Part shown: positions 57,650-64,000 of the stretch, piece by piece
Layout of the letters: each line of letters begins with the position of its first letter
How positions within the stretch are numbered: the stretch's first letter is position 1
Origin: Cristatella mucedo
Lineage: Eukaryota > Bryozoa > Phylactolaemata > Cristatellidae
Length of the DNA: 64,000 nucleotides
NCBI GenBank assembly: GCA_009760855.2
Contig: WPIO01000013.1
Coordinates: 7,154,001-7,218,000, forward strand
Direction: 5' to 3'
Notes under the pieces: model-generated
The model's database searches: none
Told to the model about the DNA's origin: nothing
Seen by the model: only the letters and a program-made list of their open reading frames with translations
Program-made: the position numbers and the translations under genes

Positions 57650-57758
57650 CCTTCCGTCGTTCGTCGCGGCAGACGCAGCGGGAGAGCGCGCCCCGAGCGC
57701 CACGCGCGGCTGGCGTTGCTCTTCCGCCGTTCGTCGCGGCAGACGCGGCGGGAGAGCG
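57650..57758. repeat. Direct repeat, 38 bp twice, 71-bp spacing
   Basis: CTTCCGTCGTTCGTCGCGGC (57650) recurs as CTTCCGCCGTTCGTCGCGGC (57721), each followed by AGACGC(A/G)GCGGGAGAGCG. The two copies differ at two positions. Confidence 0.85.
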
Positions 57759-59128
57759 TTGGAGCGGCCCTGCGGCCTCGAGCGGTAAGGCACTACAGCT
57801 GACTACTGCGCGGCGGCGGCGGTGGCGGCGTGCCAGTCGATACGCACGCGGCGGCGGCGCGCGGAGCTGCCGCGGGGCTCTGCGGCGGCGGTGGCAGCAG
57901 CGGCCCGACTCTTGACTTACCGTCGGTCGCTCCGCAGACGGCGGCGCACGCTGCCCGACGCCGGCGCACGGAGCCGGAGGTCGGCGGGCGGGCGGTCGGG
58001 CGGGCGGTCGCTCACTTCTGCGTTCGCTCCGGCGGCTCCGAGCTGCCTCGGCAGCCCGCGACGGTCGTTCGAGTGTGCGCTCGCTGTGCGCGACGGGCGG
58101 CGCCTGCTGGCGTCGGCGGCGGATCGTCGGGGCCCTCGCGAACGGAAGCGTACTCTTCCTCTCTCCCTCTCTCTCTCGCGCGCGCGCGCTGCTGCGCCCG
58201 TGCGCGACTGTGGCTCGAAAATTCCGGCTACCTGTTAGGCAGGTGTGTATATATAGGCACGGCAGCCGCCGCTGACTAGGCTAGCGCTCCCGATACCGGC
58301 CCGCATTCGCTGGCGCTGCGACGTCGCCAGCGCCAACCGCGAGCCGGCAGGCTGGCTATTGGACGGCCGCTAATGCGGGGGAGTGTCCCGACGGCCGACG
58401 GGCCCGCGGACAGCACGCGCCTCACGTCTACGGACCGCGTCGCCCGCCGACCGCAGGGGGCGCGCGCGCGCCCCCTGCCCGCGGGCACCAATCTCTAAAG
58501 ACGTTGGCGCTCCGCCTCCTATTTCGCGCTCCGCCGCTTGCCCGGTAAGTCCTCCTCCTCCTCCTCCCCACGGCCGAGGCTCGCTCGTCCCACGGCGGGC
58601 GGTATGCGGCGGCCTGCCTACCAACTTGCCCAATCCGAATAGGCGGACCGCGCGCTCCGCGAACTCATCGAGACCGCCTTTCGGCAGCACTAGAAAGCGA
58701 GTCGCTAAGCGACCCCTAAGGAAAGATGCAAATTCGCCAGCGGCCAGCGCGGGGCTAGCAGCATGTGGCACAGCGCCGGCGGCGCGAACCGCGGCGGTGG
58801 CAGATGGAAAGATAGAGCTTGAGCGAGCGCGAGAGAAAAGAGAGGGAGAGAAAATCAACCTACTCAAGAAAGAGTCAGGGGAGTCGGGCTGGCGTCACGT
58901 TTGCAGCATTATCTCGCTACGGTTTAGCTGCAAGCAGACGTCGGGGTTGCGGGCACTAGATGGCGGCGCTGGCGGATTTGCAGCCGTTCTACGGGTGTGC
59001 CGCGTTTTGCAATACGCAGGTCGTGGCCGCAGGTGTAGTGGGAAGCGTGAGTGCAGGGATGGGGCCAGCGAGCCATGCCCCCCCCCTTCGGCCGCCCTAC
59101 CATAAGGTGCCTCAGACAAGGTCGCCGC

Positions 59129-59361
<233 letters not shown>

Positions 59362-59574
59362 CGCCCGATACCCTTCTTGGATTATAGCGGGAGGCTGAAA
59401 AGGCAAAGTTACCATGGTAGGCAAAGAAGGAGCAGCGAGAAAGACATCATGCACGGGCCGAGAACCGGAAGAAGCGAGTAACCGATTGGGAGCTAATCCC
59501 TCAATAGGGTGGAGGAATGAAAAAATTGAGTCAGCATAACTTGTACATGCATACATATATATGTTTTATATAAA

Positions 59575-59580
59575 TATATA

Positions 59581-59632
<52 letters not shown>

Positions 59633-59640
59633 TGTGTATG
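59575..59640. repeat. (TG)n microsatellite
   Basis: TATATATGTATG then TG units with one GCGCGCG interruption. Confidence 0.95.
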
Positions 59641-61484
59641 TACGTGTACAGCGAGTGTGTCCAGGATCGACGCGTAGCGAAAACTGCGAGTGAAGGGGAA
59701 TGGACCGAGGGACAAGGTTCAAGCGGGGAGGCGAAATTGGCCTCCGACGAGAGGCGCTACGTGGGAGGTTGGCACTCCTGGAGTCCCGCCACTTGAGCTC
59801 CGTGTCTGAGCGGCGGAGGAGCGCAGAGCTCGCTTGCTCGAGCGAGAGAGCGCGGCAATCCATGCCCCCGACCGCACGGGCGTCCCTCTGAGGAGGCCTG
59901 GCCGGTATGAAGTGCGTAAGGGGCACTGGAGTCGGCACGAGGGGCGGCTTCGCGTCATGGCGCCAGCCAGCGCACGCCCCTGGCGTTGGCGCTATTCGGA
60001 TTGGGACACGAACTTTGATTGGACCACGAACTGAGGCTTGCATGACGGACAGACTCGCGAAGCGAGCTGCGGCTGGGCCGCATGCAGATGCGGGTGCATT
60101 CCCCCCCCCGTGCTGCGAGAAGGCCCGTTTCGAAAGAGTCTGTGCCACCGGCACAGTGCCGCTGGCTGCCACATTGCCGGCGAAGCGCCTTCGGCCGACG
60201 CCATTCTGCCATCGCATTAGCTTTCGAACTTAAACAGCGCCCTACAAGAGCCGGGGACTGCGAGTGGACTTTGCCTCGCCAAGCTGCATCGCTTAAATCT
60301 CGGGCCTGCTCGTGCATCTCTGACTGGCAAAAGCAGGCGTCCAGGCTGGGCCGAGGCTGCTCTGGTTAGTAGTACGTCGCCTCGGGCCACGAAGCCGTAG
60401 ACTGTGGAATCCCGTCGCTGCGGCGATCCTCGTGGGGAGGGCGAATGCCTCTCGCGACGGCATATTGAGTGTTTAGGCGTTGCGGCCCGCCGGAGGACCC
60501 CCCTTGCCGTAATTACCGGCGGCACTCACAATAGCTGGCCTACAATAGGAGCCGGCCACGGGCCTGAGCCGCCGCCGACGCAGATGGTGTGCCGCAGCTT
60601 CCCGATAGATCCATTTTTTCTATTTTTTTTTCGTGCGCAGAACAATGAGCCGTGCACGTCTCGCCGTCAAGTTTGTTGAAATGATGCTATACTTAAAGCT
60701 GACCCGCGGGCAGCGAGCTCGCCGAGCCGCGAGCGGCCGAACCGCTACGCTCGCTCCGAGGGGGAGAAATCCCCAGCATCCCCGGCGGCCGATCGATGGG
60801 CGGCGACGTCCAATACGCGGACCCGTCGGGGGGCCGAGAGGAGCCTCTCAGCGATTGTCTTCGGCCGCTGCCGCACTGGGCTTTCGGCCGAGCCGCCGCC
60901 GCCGCCGCCACCGCCGAGGAACGAGCTAGAGATCCGTGGGCCGAAGAGCGCGCCCGCCCCCCAGCGGGAGGGCTGAACTCGCCGGGGGTCCGGCCGTCAC
61001 GCTTCCACTAATTAGCCTAGTCTCAGCCGCGGTGTAGCCGCTGCTTTCACCCGGTCGACCTCTCGGCGGCGGCTGCGCCCGGCTCGCCGATGCGTAAAGC
61101 GCCGCCAGCCACCCGCGTCGCGCAGGCCGCCGCGTCGTGCCGCCGCCGCGCTGCGCCACCGCTCGCTCGTAACTTTCGCCGTCCGCCATGCATGCTCTGC
61201 TGTTGTCAGAGGTTGTAATCGGCTTCGCTGTCGCCCTCACTAGTGCCGCCTCCGCAGCCGGTGCCGCCGACCCGCCACAGACAGGCGAGTACGCGGCCGC
61301 CGCGCGAGAGGGGTCGCCAGCACTGCCCGCGCTGCGGCTCGCCGGCGAGCGCCTGGCTCGCTCGACTGAAACAGGAGAGCCGGAGCGCCGCCTGCTTGCT
61401 GCCGCCGCCGCTCAACGACTGCGGCGGCAGCAGGCGAAGCGTGAGAGAAACTCGCTCGCTCCGGTTGGCTCGGAACAGCTGCCA

Positions 61485-61555
61485 GCCAGACGTGGACGCT
61501 GGCAAGCCAGACGTGGACGCTGGCAAGCCAGACGCACCGGGCAAGCCAGACGAAC
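61485..61555. repeat. Tandem repeat, 21-bp unit
   Basis: GCCAGACGTGGACGCTGGCAA occurs twice exactly and is followed by shorter variants (GCCAGACGCACCGGGCAA, GCCAGACGAAC). Confidence 0.88.
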
Positions 61556-61699
61556 AGCTCTCGCGGGAATGCTGGCCGACGAGCACGAAGACGCGAGAGA
61601 GAGAGCCTTCTGGAGGTATCGGGTCCGCCCGGTGGTGTCCTCCCCCGAAGTAGCTGCTGCTTTCGGGCGTGCGCCAGCATTCTCACCACCATCGGAAAA

Positions 61700-62532
61700 G
61701 TGATGTGAGCTTCAACAGCCATGGCGAAGGGGAGAGGCGAGCGAGAGGCGGTCAAAAAGCAGCCGAGCCACTTGTCGTAAGTGGCGCGGGGGGGGGGGGG
61801 GGTGCGGCAGCTCGCTGCGATAAGCTGGCGAGCAGCTAAGCCGCGGACTGTGGCCGCTCTGCTTGTTGCACGTCCGGGGGAAGTACGGTCGGGGCGGGGG
61901 ATGGCGGACCGCCGGGGGGGGGGGAGGGGCTGCCAAAATGGCATCGGCGCAGGCGCGAGCTACATCCCAACGGCTATTGACAAGGTTGGTTGATTCAGCG
62001 GCGATCGGGGCGAGGGCTCTAGCAGCAGGAAAATAAACGACCAATAAACCAAGCCAGACGTGTTTGCATTCGGGACGCCGACGATTGGTTTGTACGGGGG
62101 GGGGGGGCATCGGCGGGCGATACTGCCGCTGCCGCAGGGGGCGCTGCTTCGAGCCCTGTCGCGGCTGCGAATCCGGTGCCTCGAATTCCTCCCAAGCACG
62201 ATCAAGTGCGATCCGTCGCTCGCCCTCGGAACTACCCGACATTGCGACGTTTCGCCTCTCTCACCCATTTCTCACACTCACCTACTAACTCACTCACTCA
62301 CCCGCTCGCTCACACGATTCCTCTCTCACACTCAATCTACTGCACTCATTCACTCTCTCGCTGGCTCATTGTAATTTAATGTATCTCCGCCAGTGACTGC
62401 ACAAAGCCGCTAGGCCTAAGCGGGTGTTATGCTGGACAGATTTCAATAGCGAACTCAATGCCTAAGCCGCTTTCGGCACTGGCGCATACTCTTTCCTCTC
62501 TCTCGCCCTACCTGTTTCCTATCCATAATTCA

Positions 62533-62568
<36 letters not shown>

Positions 62569-64000
62569 GCAATTTCTGTCTGTTCGCCTCCCTCGAAGCC
62601 GAACCTTGGCATTCGTGAAGTACGCACCGGACGTGGCTTCCCAGGCCGCAGCGTGGCTCTGCGCAATTGGAGGCACTCGAACACCGGGCTCGAAGCAGTG
62701 CTGCCCTCCGTCGGCGGCAGTATCGCGCATGCCTCCTGAATCGCCACACATAGGATCGTAGCGAGGCCAAATGAGCACAATCTAGTTGAAATTCAACGCC
62801 TCCTCCCGAAAGCCCGTCAGCGCCCCCCCCCCCGAAAGCCCGTCAGTGCCAATCGATTACTGCAGCAAGCCGATACAGCGAGCAGGCTTAGGGACTTGTT
62901 AAGTTACTAAAAACGATCGAACGCACGCACACTGTCTCTAGTCGGCGTCTTAGGCTCGGCACGCTTCTCGTGAGGGGGCGCGAGACTGAGTTTTCTCTAG
63001 ATGGGCGGCAGCGGCTGCCAGAGTGGTGCTCTCCTTCGGCGGTGGTCACTTTCAGCGCTCGTCTCCATAGGGCCGTCATTATTTTTCAAAAACAGATCGT
63101 ATTTTTAGTTTTGGCAAATAGATAATTTATAAGATTTAAACAGGCCTACCTACTCGTGAAGTGAGCATTCAACGGCTGCATTAGGCTGGCTCTCCGTAGG
63201 GGTTCGAAAACCAATAATTCGCCAAAGGATACTTTCCGGGTGACTGTACCTTCGGCAGCGACAGCTCGAGGCTTTTCAAGATAGTTAAACAAGCAGCTGA
63301 AGAGAAGAGCTAAAATCTCGTTAAGAGAAAATGCAATTTTTCAGCAGGGTAAATCTAAAGAGCTCTTCCGAGCTGATTGCAAAAACGAGCCACAGTCCTT
63401 GTAAAGCACTGCTCAAGGTCGAGGTCGAGGCCCCCAACCATGCAGAAAAGTGTGATGCACTGCTAAAGCCAAGCGCTGAAGTTTTGCATCGCTCGCTCGA
63501 CTCTGCCACGCCTTCGTCCATAGTTCGGGCTTTGGTTTGATAGCCATCTTGAATGCGATGCTTTGCACGGAGCGGTCGGTTCCCGATCGACAGGACGAGT
63601 CGACGTGACTTGAACTTATCTTCCGAGACTCAGTTCTCTGTGCTTCGTAGATTTTGTCTGCTCGTTTAAAGCTGAGCCATTCTCATGCCGCGGAAATGCA
63701 GTTCCACCATCTTTCGGGCGTCACTATTTGTAACCAACTAAATTTCGCCTTCGGAGAGGAGCGCTCGTCGCGCTGGAGAGCTCTCTATTGGAACTCAGCG
63801 AAACCTTTACTGCTGAGTAGTTGCTGAGCGCGACCGTTCTCTACAACGCAGCAGAAAACCGAAGCTGCTTTTCGAGCGCTCTCGGTAGCCTGCAGCAACG
63901 GCGCTAAATTCGCCCAACTACGAAAATAGTAAGCGGCGTATTCAAATTAGAAGATCAGTCGTGGACAGACGTAGCGAAGCTTTAAAGTAAATCGGAGAAA
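61700..64000. other. No gene recognised
   Basis: Contains poly-G runs (61790, 61914, 62097), pyrimidine-rich CTCA repeats (62260-62360), a (CT)n tract and a C run (62823). Sequence after 62900 is ordinary with no recognisable exon. Confidence 0.5.
62533..62570. repeat. (CT)n microsatellite
   Basis: Short CT tract in a generally pyrimidine-rich 62260-62570 segment. Confidence 0.9.

Noticed and set aside
56671-58867. Several 130-240 codon ORFs in the GC-rich block
   Set aside because: High GC removes stop codons in all frames. The ORFs overlap on both strands, are dominated by Arg, Ala, Gly and Pro, and show no conserved motif.

Overview
This is a piece of an animal nuclear genome. It has spliced genes with GT-AG introns of 87 bp to 4.4 kb, two tRNA-like SINE families, two LINE families, long (CT)n, (TA)n and (TG)n microsatellites, and a CpG-rich block around a first exon. 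A secreted protein joining F5/8 type C (discoidin) domains to a fucolectin-like domain points to an invertebrate, perhaps a spiralian. I cannot name the species or phylum.

Region 1 (1-23882, + strand) holds the 3' part of the NCKAP1/Nap1/Hem orthologue, a core subunit of the WAVE regulatory complex. I traced 18 consecutive coding exons (717 codons plus stop) from splice sites, phase continuity and residue-by-residue match to animal NCKAP1. The N-terminal exons lie left of base 1. Introns carry SINEs, LINE tails and long (CT)n tracts.

Region 2 (23883-43896) is intergenic and made largely of old repeats. It contains the best-preserved LINE copy, a SINE/LINE chimera, a LINE broken by SINEs, a 140-bp (TA)n tract and several nearly perfect hairpins. 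I found no gene in it.

Region 3 (43897-56985, - strand) is a complete gene of nine exons for a predicted 520-residue secreted protein: signal peptide, two F5/8C domains, a short Cys-bounded linker and a C-terminal F5/8C-like domain of the fucolectin/tachylectin-4 type. A tenth, possibly alternative exon of 27 codons is suggested.

Region 4 (56986-64000) is the 5' flank of that gene: GC- and CpG-rich to about 61.7 kb, with a SINE whose tail runs into an (AT)n tract, then simple repeats. A signal-peptide-like + strand ORF at 61188 is the only, weak, hint of another gene.

The two genes converge (3' ends facing, about 20 kb apart) and have no evident functional link: one is cytoplasmic actin regulation, the other is extracellular recognition or adhesion. 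The clearest system in the repeats is a LINE/SINE partnership: one SINE family shares its 3' tail with one LINE family, and a SINE head is fused directly to LINE sequence at 33440-33490.
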